A stretch of DNA of 64,000 bases, from contig CM056566.1 in the NCBI GenBank assembly GCA_029721515.1, forward strand, positions 20,738,269 to 20,802,268. Direction: 5' to 3'. The position numbers and the translations under genes were made by a program. Of this stretch, positions 53,201 to 63,367 are shown piece by piece; the stretch's first letter is position 1; every line of letters starts with the position of its first letter. The DNA is from Synanceia verrucosa (Eukaryota > Chordata > Actinopteri > Perciformes > Synanceiidae). The notes below the pieces were generated by a model. That model ran no database searches and was not told the DNA's origin. It worked only from the letters and a program-made list of their open reading frames with translations.

Positions 53201-56200
53201 CAGGAACTCCTTCTCCTGCCCCCTGTTGTCCAAGGAGGGTAAGAGCAGGCACCACAGCACAGGAAGCCTGTACGATGGAGGCTACAGGAGCAGGGTGATG
53301 CAGGTCATCGAGCATTATGCCAGGAAAATAGTTGATGACACTCTGAAGATGAGCCTGGCTTCGGTCGGACATTCGTCCAGGGAGCACCAGAGGACCCAAG
53401 GCCAGGACAGACACTCCCACACCCAGAGGTTGTCTGAGGGGCCACCCCTGGGCCAGGCCCTGGGGGAGGGGACATGCCGGTACTGTCAGGTCCAGGAGTG
53501 TCCGTACTGCAGCAAACACAGCAGGCATCACCACCAGCCGCCCGCAGTACAGAGGAGGAAGAGGGGTCCAGAATGTCAGGCGAAACCTGAGCGCCTCTCC
53601 AGCTTGGAGATCCCCAAGATCCACATTGACCTGGACCACAGGGTGGTGTTTGCAGAGGAGATGGTGTCCATGGCGATGGAGACGGCTAAACGTGAGCTGA
53701 GCAACACCAGCCTTAATGCTGACAGCGGCATCGGCCATGACGGAACCAGCTACGCCGAGAGTCTAACTGCTGAGACCATGACATCAGCCCTGTCCAACAT
53801 CTGCCAGACCAGCAACATCAGGTAAACACGGCGAGGTTCAGCTTTCTTATACTGACTGTATTGATTTAATAAATCAAAATATCTCTATATAACTTTGCCA
53901 TTTTAACATGCTGAGAGAATCCTCATCGTGAATTTCCAAGTGTAAATATTAGCATCATTTCTGAAGCCCTGTGTGTTTTGTCTTCTATGTACATTTAGTT
54001 TTCCAGGCAGGGAAGCCACAGAGTCCTCTGTGTCCCAGCAGCTCAGTGTTGGAGACGACAGTCTGGGCAGCTGGTCTAACCTGAGCTTCGAGGACGAGCA
54101 CCCAGATGACAACAGCAGCTTCCTCCACCTCAGTGACAGGTATACAAGCACCAGCCTGTAGAGCACTCTGCTGCTATCTCCCCTTCTGTCAATATTTCAC
54201 TGCAGTAATAGATAATGAACACACTTTACAGATTGCCAGACACTAAAACCATTTATCTGATAAAGATATATGCATGTGTCTGGGAAATTACGATATGCAG
54301 CATTACATTGTTTTTTTTCTTTTGCAGTGACATTAATAATCCTTGTTTAATGCACACTAAAATCTTGAAAGCATGCCGTTTTATATTCATGATGAGCTAA
54401 CGGATAGTAATTTTTTGGGCCCTGTGGCTTTTTTAACACACAGAATTAGAATTAATTTGTTTTTTTTAATATGATGACAGCTGCTGTTGCCATCATTTCA
54501 TAGGAGATAGGACTACGTTTTCCGACAGGGTGGCATCAACCGGGTCTTTCTACAGTCTCAGCTAGAGCTGTGTGATATTATGATATGAATCATAATGCAA
54601 TATAAAAATGTCTCCCGCAGGATGTAAGCTTCTGTTATCTTAATTTTATGTTAATTTTAACATTTTGGCTGCTTGGTTGGCTCTGTTACTAACGTTAACA
54701 TTACTCTGGTTGTGGTTTAGATAAGCCGTGTAAACAACAACTCAATGTCAGAATGACTGCTAGATAATCCAAATGAATCATGGGAGTTCAAAACATGTTC
54801 ACTGTATGAAGCACAGACATAATGGTATGAAGGCTAATGCTAACTGCAGCAATGCTACTGCTTTGTGGTAGCATGTTTACATCACCTGCAAGAACTCATT
54901 TAGGGGCAGAGGTAAAGCAGCATGGAGGAGAGCAAAAATAACGTTACCAGTAATTTACACTTACATCAGGAAAAAAAAATATTATATCCTTTATATATAT
55001 CGTTATCAGGATATAAAATTAGTTATATCAAGATATACAGTTTTGTCCAAACGTGCCCACTGTGTTTTATTTGGTCCTCCTTTAAATTTAAATGAACAAT
55101 TTAGTGACAGTGTAGTTCTATCACAAGGTAACATAGAATTCATTTTATCATATGAATTTGATCACTCAGTAGATTTATTTCTGTATATTCATGGACTCAA
55201 AGAATGAGGTTATCACTTTAGTCGTGCTGTGTCAGTGTGTGTACTTCCTCTCCTCTGACCCAGAGCAGTGCAGAAACACTGACTGATTGCTGGTGTTGGA
55301 CAGTGTTTACCAGGAGTCTGCTGTGGTTGTGTCTGAACTGGAGGCTTCCCAAAAGTCTGCACGGGGCACAGTGTATTTGTTGTGTTGTTTGGGAATCTCA
55401 TTTTGACATCACTGCCAAAATGCAATTTTCCCTGATTTGTGCAAATGTTGCATTATATGTGATTTGATGCAGCCAAGCTCTTCTCAGAGTGTTTGTGAAA
55501 TACACCGCAGGGATACGCTCCAAGGAGCTGTTGTGACAGAAACGGCCGTCTGTTCTTGGATGGACATCGTCACTGTTTATGTGGATGTATGCAACAAAAA
55601 AAGAGTATTGGACGTCTAAGGGCGCTTTCACAAGCCAGCATTATACTGTACAGTACAGTTTTAATCAAACTCTGATCTGGTTTGTTGAGAAACTGGTCTG
55701 AGACCACTTGGGATTGGCAGGTTCACAAGAGCAGGAGAGCTAGAAATACAGGATATGAATAATACAGTCCACAAAAACAGCAATATCTATATAGTCAGTG
55801 GCAGCTCCAAAGAGGAAAAAGGTAAACTTATTCCTTTGTCCTTCCTCTCAGCAAATGAACTTTCCTTTTCATTCTGCTTTAATCAGTGAATCGTGAAGGT
55901 AGAATAGAAAATAATTCCTTTTATTGTCATGATATGATGAAATTGTAGCGCTTCTCCCCTTTTCAGCGTACAAGAATGAAATAAGTATAAAAATAAAAAA
56001 TAAGTACAGAAAACTTAGAATGTTGATTCAGAGTAAGTATAAAAAATGCCTTTTATACAAATATGAATTTACAACAAGTATAAAATAAGTATTAAAAATA
56101 AGAAATAAGTATGAAATGGATACATAAATCTTAGAGTGTAAATACAAATAAGTACAGAAGTTGTCTCATATATAAATGCAATATGAGTATGAGTATGGAT

Positions 56201-59009
56201 TTACAACAGGGATAAATACTGGGAATGTAAACAGGAAATGTAAAAATGTATTGCACTGGATGTGTATGTAGAGGATAAATAAATTAAATGATATTGCAAT
56301 AGAACAGCAGCAGTGACAGATTTGGTGCACCGTAAATAAAATGTATGTTGATATAGGATTGATTATAGGATTACCAGATTAAGTAGAAAACGAACCAGAA
56401 GTATCACTCTCTCAGATTCGGACCAGTCAAAGGAACTCGCCTCCTGGCAAAGGTTCATATCTCTATGGAAGCAATACTGACAACATTTCAGACACTTTCC
56501 CAAGACCCTGAAACAACAAAATGTGTTAGCGTCTCATTATTTTGCCATCAGGGCCAAGTTAATGCGTCATAATATTTTCTAAAGGTGTGTCCTCCAGGCA
56601 GGAACAAAGTCCACTATGTGTCATTTATGGGACTCTGTGCAGCCATATCCGCTCAGCAGATGGAATAAAGGATGGAAACAAAACACCTCAGAGGGATTAT
56701 TAAGACACTGAGCACAGTGATTGACTGAATGAACAAGCTCTCATCATGTGTCATTCACTCAGACCGCAGGGAGAAAGCTGTAGCTGAGGTAATGCAGATC
56801 AACAGAGGTATTTTTAGCTATCAGAAGTGTTCCTCCCTCCATCATTACCTGGGAGAGCACGCCACAGTGTGCAGGTTCCAGCCAGCCGGCTAATCATCGA
56901 CTAATTACCGACAGATTAACTGTGTGATGTGGAGAATTGAATGATCTCACATTTAGGCTTTTAACAACACATTATCTCAACCAACAGATGTTTCTGACCT
57001 CACCTGTCATTTAAAGTATTGTCCCGAATTCCACACCGCAAAAAAGAGGGTGTCTAAAAACCAGATGAAAAAACACCAAACCCGAGGAAAAAGGTCCTCA
57101 AAACAAGTGACATTATCTGTCCATGCAGAGAGATAATTTCACTTGACACGATTTCTGGAATTAAGATTGTTAAATTTAGAAATAAGATGTATTTAGAAGG
57201 TTTGAAATAAGCCGAAAATGCTGGTTTTAATAATAATAATCAGCTTTATCTGTCTAAATATCTATGTAAGGTGCCCAGAGGGGTTCAGGGAAGACCACTC
57301 TACTAACGAGCTACAGCTACCCCTAAAGAGGATTAATCAAAATATAACTTTTTAAAGACCCCAGGTAAGCTAAATAGACTAAATATATGATAAAATAAGC
57401 AGAAAATGATGGTTTGAAGATGAGATTACTTAGAATTTAACTTTTTACAGACCACAAGTAAGCTAAATAGACTAAATATATGATAAAATAAGCAGAAAAT
57501 GATGGTTTGAAGATGAGATTACTTAGAATTTAACTTTTTACAGACCACAAGTAAGCTAAATAGACTAAATATATGATAAAATAAGCAGAAAATGATGGTT
57601 TGAAGATGAGATTACTTAGAATTTAACTTTTTACAGACCACAAGTAAGCTAAATAGACTAAATATATGATAAAATAAGCAGAAAATGATGGTTTGAAGAT
57701 GAGATTACTTAGAATTTAACTTTTACGGACCACAAGTAAGCTAAATAGACTAAATATATGATAAAATAAGCAGAAAATGATGGTTTGAAGATGAGATTAC
57801 TTAGAATTTAACTTTTACGGACCACAAGTAAGCTAAATAGACTAAATATATGATAAAATAAGCAGAAAAGGATGGTTATAAGATGAGATTACTTAGAATT
57901 TAACTTTTTAAACAGCCAAAATTGCAGATGTTTTTTGAGTTTGTTACTGAATCTTAAAAGAAGATACTTTGGGGGAGAGATGTAATATATCTTATTCTAA
58001 CAGTTATTGACCTCATTTAAGATTTCCTGCCTATTTGAGATAAAACAAATAAGGTTGTGCTTGATTTAAGATTATAGTGTAAATGCTAATTATTTTTTTT
58101 TTTCATCTCGGTAAGAACCAAATAATTTTGCAGTGCAGAAACAGTGATGGACATGAGTAGTGTCTGTTAAAACCACATGTGATAGATGTGCTCATTGATT
58201 ATAGCAAATGTGATGCATCCTGATCTCAGCTCTCTCTCCAGCAGCAATGGGAACAGCAGTAGCTGGAGCAGTCTGGGCCTGGAGGGCGAGGCGTGTGAGG
58301 AGCGCATGTCCTTCTCTCCCTCAGACAGGTTGGTCAGAAAACTGGTAGCAAAATACCCATAAGACCTGGAGGTTCACCCGCTATGGGACAAAGAAGCAGC
58401 AGAGACATTGAACTTACCAAAAAAAAAAACCAGAAAGCCTGTGACAGATCCATCAGTGGAGATCTGGGCACACTATTGGAACCAGGGAATTGCTCCATCA
58501 CATGAAAATTATTTACCAGATTGTACAATGGCATTTTGATTCATACTTTGTCTCATACTAGGAACCACCAGCCGCCTTGCATGACCGCACATACATATAA
58601 ATAGGCTTGACATGTGCTTGTTGATGGTATCTGCTTGCAATGTGTTGCTTAACTTCTGCTGGTTCTGCATTGATTTATTGTTTTGTTGCTGAATATGTAG
58701 TGTTTTATTTATGGAAACTGCTCGATCAGATTTTTTTTTTGTTCTGGTATAATAATGATTTTTAATTTCTTAACATTGATTCCCCCGTCCCAACCCCCAC
58801 AAAAAAGTCATGTTTTGGACCGATTGTAAATCCAGAGCAGTTTCTGCATGTTGAAATAAACATAAAATAATAATAATAAAAAAAAATAATCCACATTAAT
58901 GCAGTAACTTTGACAGCCCTAATATACTGTATGTGGATATGTATATCTGTACAGTATATCACAATGTATCTCAATATCGCGATATGCATCACATGGTGAA
59001 GTCCTTGAT

Positions 59010-59050
<41 letters not shown>

Positions 59051-59195
59051 TATATACACACGTGTGTGTATATATATACGTGTGTGTGTATATATGTATA
59101 TACTGTGTATATACATATACACACACACGTATATATGTACGTATGTATGTATACGTACATATATACGTGTGTGTGTATATGTATATATGTGTGTG

Positions 59196-59267
<72 letters not shown>

Positions 59268-60708
59268 CACACACATATATATATCTTTACAATGACTAAT
59301 GACTTCTGCACTGTTGTAAAGTCTGAAAAGCAAATGTATTGGGGGAAAAAAAATCTTTGTGTTGACATCCTGAAATATTACAACAGACATTCAGACTCTT
59401 ATTTGTCAGTAGTATGTGAAATGATAGTGTGATAGCTAATATAATGTAATATATTTAAGTCGCCTGGAAATATTATGTTTTGGTGTGATGAAGTAACTCA
59501 TCGGTATTTAATTCACTTGATTAAACAAAAAAATGGACATTTTCTGTCCAGGGTTTTATATATATGAATCTTCTCACAAATACATGTCCGTATGGCAGTA
59601 CAGTACTAGAGTATTTTCTGGATAAAACGTCATTGAGCTTCAGCAGCCGGCCAGCTCGGCGCCTGCCATTAGGGGGCAGGTTTCTCACAGATTTGTGGTT
59701 TGGTCATGGAGATTACACACATGTCAGCAAAAATAAAGAATGTCTCATTTAAAACATCACTTTGACACACATTTATTAAACTCTGATTTAATGATATAGT
59801 ATAATAATACTAGTCTGGTGGGTTTGAAGTCCATTAACCTCCATGATGCCAGATGCTGCATGGCCCTGTCCCTGTTAGCTCTTGGTCCTCCTCAGTGTCG
59901 TCACTGCTTCATGATCCAGTGATGGGAAGGCCTCGGCAGTCGTCCTCCTTCTGGGAACAGACTGATATCCTTCTATCGCCCTGAGCAGAGCTGTGGGCTG
60001 TGTCAACAACGCTGCGATTAACAATCCTCTCAAGTGGAGAAATGACTGTTTACCTGCCGGCTCGGCACACGGCACATTTCAGAAAGGATAAATCCACTGT
60101 CTCTCTCTGAGTCGTTAAAAGACTCTGAAGCAGAGAAGTAGGTTCAGTGGAAAATCGAATAAACAGTGATGGGAAAGACGCCTTTTTGGCAGGGCTGCTT
60201 TGATCGCTGTGCATGTGGCTTCTGATTTATCAAATCCACGTCTCCTTGCATGCATCCTCGTCTCCTCACTCCTTCTCCCTAACCCATGTGACATCTCTCA
60301 TCCTGCAGCGACAACACGGAGGACAAGGAGACTGAGGTCAAAGAGGAATCCAGCGGTAAGGTCTCAGTTTTAAAAGCTGGTTTTTCTAATGGAGAACAAG
60401 ACTTTCCCTTAACGTGTAGATTTTGGCGGCATGAAAAAAAACGGTTTAACACGGCGCTCTTTGGACAGCAGAGGGGCACGGGGAAGGGACGGGCCCCCTC
60501 CTTCATTTGAGGTCTTGCTCTTTTCCACTCATGGAGATTGAGAACAGTTGGTTTCCGGCTGACTGTCTGGTCTGTCTGCCTGTCTGAGTGCGATGTAGCC
60601 GGGGATTTTACCACCCCCGTATTCTGCCACACTAATGCTCATTCAACCACTCCACTCCCTCCACAGTCACTCCTTTTTCTGTGTGTGTCTGTGTGTGTGT
60701 CTGTGTGT

Positions 60709-60780
<72 letters not shown>

Positions 60781-63367
60781 AGGGGGGGGTCTCCTGCTGT
60801 ACTGAGGGAGCGTGGGAACCCAGCACTGATGGAGCAGCAGACATGCTGTACTCACTGTGTCCACGTAGGGCTGCAACATGTTTTGATTATTCTCTCCAGT
60901 TATTGATTAGCTGTTGCTGAAATGGTAAAAACTGTTTAGTGTCATGGAGTAAAGAAACCTCACATTTAGGACTTTTAATCTCTCAAAGTGATTAATCCAT
61001 TAACAAAATAGTGTGGTTCGTTTTGAGTCACAGCCCTTTTTTATAAAACAGGAAGTGTCTTGTTCCAGTGTTTTTGTCCATTTTGAGTCATATTTCTAGA
61101 CCCACAGAATATTTTGTACTATGACTCTGAAAACAGTGAATAGCTCAAATGAAAGAAGAGACTCTCTATTTCATCATGAAAAAATGTTTGTTTTTACCTT
61201 GTTCCATTCTTGTTTTATCAGAGGTCTGATAAACTCTTATTGTGTTTAATTTATTTTAGGTTTGTTATTTCATTAGACTATGCTGTTAATTTAACTTTCT
61301 GTACACTTTGTATTTGTTATAGTATTTTTCTTATTGTTATTTGGTATTTTGTATTTTATCTTATTTCTCTAATGAACATTTTGGTCAGGTGTTTCTCAGA
61401 CTTTCCAAAATGAAATCTATAAAAGCAAAGAGAAATGCAGCAGATGGGGATCTGTGGTTTCATTTCTGCAGTTTAGGGTTCCTTGACTTGAAAAGGTTTC
61501 TGGATCAGTCTCTTAAGGAAACAGAATGGAGCTGGGCTGTGAAAACATGCAGGGATGATTGATCATGTGTCTGTGCTGCAGGGACTCTCTGTGTGGACAG
61601 GACTCAGGTCCAGGCTCCCAGGGCTGCGCTGGTCATCGTCAACTCGGACATCAGGGAGCTGGGGCGTGGCCTTCAACACGTGAGCCTGGACCCTCAGCTC
61701 AGGAGCATGCTGCAGTGGGTGGCAGCCTCCATGGCCGACGCCCCGCAGATCCAGCTCAGTGCGGACAGAGAGCTCCAGCAGGTGATTGCCCTCCGTCCAT
61801 CCTGCCGTCAGCGTGGTGTTTCTTGTTAAACAGCAACACTTTGCTTCATTTCCTCTGTGATCGTCGTGGTTTCCTGGTTTTATCCTACGGTTAGCTTCTC
61901 TGTGGAGACAAACCGCTCATGCTATGTTTAAGTAATCGGTTGTATGGCATATGACAGTGCATAGTTTGTCATCCTTTTTTGGGTTAAATCAAATAGTTAT
62001 TTCATCTTATTCTACCTAGTTTTGTCCCTCCACAGTCTGTCCATATTCTCCCCGGCAACTGCAGAAGTACAAGCATCTCATCTTTAAAAGTCCCTGAAAT
62101 TCTGACTTCCTGTAAGATTTCTCTAAATTGACCTTCTATAAAAATCTCTCCAGCTGTCAGTGCTGACATAAGAACTGACTGTATACACAGTTCAGTTCAA
62201 AAAGAGAACTTTAGTTTCCTCTGTGTTCTATCAGGGTGGAATTTCTCTAAATCTAGCTCAAGTCAACTTCAGGGATCTTTCACACACACTGTCTGGTAAC
62301 ATTTTGATCATCATGGGGAATCAAATTCCACTGAACTGAGAAGTAAAGTTACATATATTATATTATACATCATGTAAGGTTGTGTGTAGTGTCTGAGCTA
62401 TGTTTTATTCAGTATCTTCCTTCATTCGACAACAGCAAATTACTCCTGAAATCAAATGTGAATCAAGAAGAGAAAAGAGAAAACTAATCTATTAATCAGG
62501 GTTCCAGCGGCTCCTTAAAGAGTCTTAAAATGTCTTAAATTAAAATCCAGATAATTTCAGTCTTAAATTTACTGTAAAATTACTGTAGGTGTTAAATTTT
62601 CAAATGGTGCATTTAATGGCAATAGGAAAACACATCATTCAGAGATTTACAGCAGTTTTGTGTGTTATTTTGTTCACAAAGTTCACTTTTTCTTGAAAGT
62701 TGTAGAAAAAAAAAGTTAAGAGTTTAAATTTATATCAAATTTATATGTTGCTAGGGCTGAAAAAAAATCATTAAAAAGTTATTATCAGAGATTAATCGGT
62801 TATTGGATTTTTTTCCTTCTAAATATCGATATCGACATCAGCCTCAAAAACCTACATATCGGTCGGGCCCAACAAAAAATTGACTATTTTCTACCAAAGA
62901 AATTATGTCATTTTTGGATTTGTTTGTTGGATTTGTTGAGGTCTTAAAAAGTATTCGATTTGACTTTAGACATATTTCTTTGACTATTACACTGCAAATT
63001 ACTCCTGAAATCACGAGGCGTCTCCTCTACTATCTTCTTTGCTTTACGAGACATGACACAACACTTAACGAGAAGCCCTTAAACATTCACCCTTATCCTT
63101 CTCTTTGCAGCAAACACTATATTAATACATCTTTAATCACACGTGATGAGCGTGCCTCTCTGATAGTGTGTGTCCTTTCAGCTCCCAGCAGTGGTCCAAA
63201 GGCTTCAGGAGAGGAGGTGGAGGGCTGGAGAGCTGCTGCACACACTGCTGCGCTACTGTGAAGAGGGCCAGACACCGGGCCTGTCCCAGCCCAGAGAGGA
63301 GGCCCTGCAGGCGGGCAGAGAGGCTCACCGCGTCCCCCTCTTCCAGTGGCTCCTGGAGCACATTTAG
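47157..63367 (+). CDS. akap11: A-kinase anchoring protein 11 (AKAP220), 11 coding exons (gene-level entry)
   Basis: Scaffold that tethers protein kinase A regulatory subunits, and in mammals also PP1 and GSK3-beta, and acts as an autophagy receptor for PKA RI-alpha. The spliced product is about 1,884 residues (human about 1,901). Visible features: N-terminal conserved block (ASVRK...QSVKSL, residues 16-33; DDTNQSVSSIEDDFVTALEH in exon 5); FFAT-like EFFDSFD at 341-347; at least a dozen [FY]AxxL helices from about 496 to 1645; PKA-anchoring helix VVFAEEMVSMAMETAKREL from 1607; Ser/Asp-rich tail with WSNLSFEDEH and WSSLGLEG; terminal FQWLLEHI. All junctions keep phase. The start ATG at 47,157 has G at -3 and +4 and aligns with the remembered human start. 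The order dgkh then akap11 matches human 13q14. Confidence 0.95.
47220..47555 (+). other. akap11 intron 1 (336 bp)
   Basis: Two A-rich runs (near 47,360 and 47,513-47,536); otherwise nothing. Confidence 0.8.
47556..47666 (+). CDS. akap11: akap11 coding exon 2
   Basis: Acceptor tttgcag, donor ggtttg; 111 nt, phase 0. Residues 22-58: TVRDAGPQSVKSLFRNKKEL then CSVVLELPARDATRLTE; the QSVKSL...KELCSV pattern is shared with human AKAP11. Confidence 0.92.
47745..47798 (+). CDS. akap11: akap11 coding exon 3
   Basis: Acceptor ctttttag (TTAG), donor ggtagg; 54 nt, phase 0. Residues 59-76: IHFVCLPGHCEGEDATQQ. Confidence 0.88.
47976..48107 (+). CDS. akap11: akap11 coding exon 4
   Basis: Acceptor atccccag, donor ggtagg; 132 nt, phase 0. 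Residues 77-120: ALLSMPAGLCELLRSLHVHS then LKNDEVMLLKD; the LLRSLH...LKNDEV pattern fits the human LLNSLHFCSLNENE segment. Confidence 0.9.
48108..48931 (+). other. akap11 intron 4 (824 bp)
   Basis: No exon or repeat recognised. A long frame over 48,424-49,086 is intron read-through into exon 5 in the wrong frame. Confidence 0.75.
48932..49196 (+). CDS. akap11: akap11 coding exon 5
   Basis: Acceptor taccttcag, donor tgtagg; 265 nt, leaves 1 nt. Residues 121-208: CWLKAVCVLRHNPSTSVYPQ and the signature DDTNQSVSSIEDDFVTALEH, nearly identical to human. Confidence 0.95.
49450..53821 (+). CDS. akap11: akap11 giant coding exon 6 (4.37 kb)
   Basis: Acceptor cctccacag at 49,449 (an equivalent CAG ends at 49,455, in the same phase); donor caggtaaa. 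It carries residues 209-1665 without interruption. Landmarks: RDVASQTV; SEESDCSSPSPIIFLDEVGY; DSDSEVSEFFDSFDQFDDLE (FFAT-like core at 341-347); a Glu run near residue 705; iterated [FY]AxxL helices; CRYCQVQECPYCSKHSRHH, a Cys/His cluster near 1553; and the PKA-anchoring helix at 1605-1630. The in-frame ATG at 49,359 is intronic. Human AKAP11 also has one exon of about 4.5 kb. Confidence 0.96.
53999..54139 (+). CDS. akap11: akap11 coding exon 7
   Basis: Acceptor acatttag, donor aggtata; 141 nt. Residues 1666-1712: SVGDDSLGSWSNLSFEDEH and SSFLHLSD, matching the human C-terminal segment. WSNL fits the W-x-x-L pattern of LC3-interacting motifs and is followed by acidic residues; no function is shown here. 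Confidence 0.95.
55915..56320. repeat. Degenerate dispersed repeat
   Basis: 'ttattgtcatgatatgatga' followed by many 'aagtataaaa' units and 'tgtattgcactggatgtgta'; parallels 4,900-5,420. Confidence 0.5.
57334..57912 (+). repeat. Minisatellite, about six copies of a 92-93 bp unit
   Basis: The box 'gtaagctaaatagactaaat' starts at 57,365, 57,458, 57,551, 57,644, 57,736 and 57,828: spacing 93, 93, 93, 92, 92. Units 2-4 are almost identical; units 5 and 6 share 'ttttacgg' in place of 'tttttacag'. Each unit holds a pyrimidine-AG followed by a GTAAG. Confidence 0.97.
58245..58328 (+). CDS. akap11: akap11 coding exon 8
   Basis: Acceptor ccagcag (tandem CAG; 58,242 is the alternative start adding one Ser), donor aggttgg; 84 nt. 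Residues 1713-1740: SNGNSSSWSSLGLEGEACEE, then RMSFSPSD. The downstream acceptor gives the DSNGNSSSWSSLGLEG seen in human. Confidence 0.95.
58740..59008. mobile_element. GTATCG-family element remnant
   Basis: Shares 'ttttggaccgattgtaaatc'-type sequence and AATATCGCGATA boxes with the 35.2-kb copy. The right end is broken by the TA array. Confidence 0.5.
59009..59285. repeat. (TA)n / (TACA)n alternating purine-pyrimidine array
   Basis: About 275 bp of almost uninterrupted alternating purine-pyrimidine: TA runs at both ends with TACGTG/TACACA units between, and largely self-complementary. Tyr/Ile frames on both strands are artefacts. Confidence 0.95.
60309..60355 (+). CDS. akap11: akap11 coding exon 9 (small)
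   Basis: Acceptor tcctgcag, donor cggtaag; 47 nt, leaves 1 nt. Residues 1741-1756: SDNTEDKETEVKEESS, the acidic segment that in human reads SDGPDDKDEDHEDEVE. Confidence 0.9.
60680..60781. repeat. (GT)n-(GA)n compound microsatellite
   Basis: GT units with regular CT interruptions, then pure GT to 60,767, then GA to 60,781 and a G run. Confidence 0.95.
61041..61226 (+). repeat. Dispersed repeat family A, copy 3 (5' part)
   Basis: Matches the first 185 bp of the copies at 12,027 and 16,584, stopping at 'gttttatcagaggt'. Confidence 0.85.
61582..61781 (+). CDS. akap11: akap11 coding exon 10
   Basis: Acceptor gtgctgcag, donor ggtgat; 200 nt, ends in phase 0. Residues 1757-1823: DPQLRSMLQWVAASMADAPQ is the counterpart of the human DPQLRIILQWLIASEAEVAE segment. 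Confidence 0.95.
61782..63181 (+). other. akap11 intron 10 (1.4 kb)
   Basis: Contains family B copy 3 (62,500-62,966). Confidence 0.75.
62500..62966 (+). repeat. Dispersed repeat family B, copy 3
   Basis: Starts 'gggttccagcggctccttaa' and ends near 'attcgatttgactttaga'. Same orientation as the other copies. Confidence 0.8.
63182..63367 (+). CDS. akap11: akap11 terminal coding exon 11
   Basis: Acceptor cctttcag, phase 0; 61 codons then TAG (63,365-63,367). Residues 1824-1884: LPAVVQRLQERRWRAGELLH, then VPLFQWLLEHI, paralleling human KQLQEKGWKVGDLLQ ... LFDWLLENA. Confidence 0.95.
   Translation, partial: LPAVVQRLQERRWRAGELLHTLLRYCEEGQTPGLSQPREEALQAGREAHRVPLFQWLLEHI

Larger units (their letters stand above)
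54140..58244 (+). other. akap11 intron 7 (4.1 kb)
   Basis: Holds a degenerate repeat (55,915-56,320) and the 93-bp minisatellite (57,334-57,912). No exon seen. Confidence 0.75.
58329..60308 (+). other. akap11 intron 8 (2.0 kb)
   Basis: Holds a GTATCG-family remnant (58,740-59,008) and a long TA/CA array (59,009-59,285). The rest has no identified feature. Confidence 0.75.
60356..61581 (+). other. akap11 intron 9 (1.2 kb)
   Basis: Contains a (TGTG)n/(GA)n array (60,680-60,781) and family A copy 3 (61,041-61,226). Confidence 0.75.

Noticed and set aside
57334..57912. CRISPR-like array
   Set aside because: The units are directly adjacent 92-93 bp tandem repeats with no unique spacers, in a vertebrate intron: a minisatellite.
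58762..59432. Several Tyr/Ile-rich frames on both strands
   Set aside because: Produced by the TA/CA array; low complexity, no real protein.
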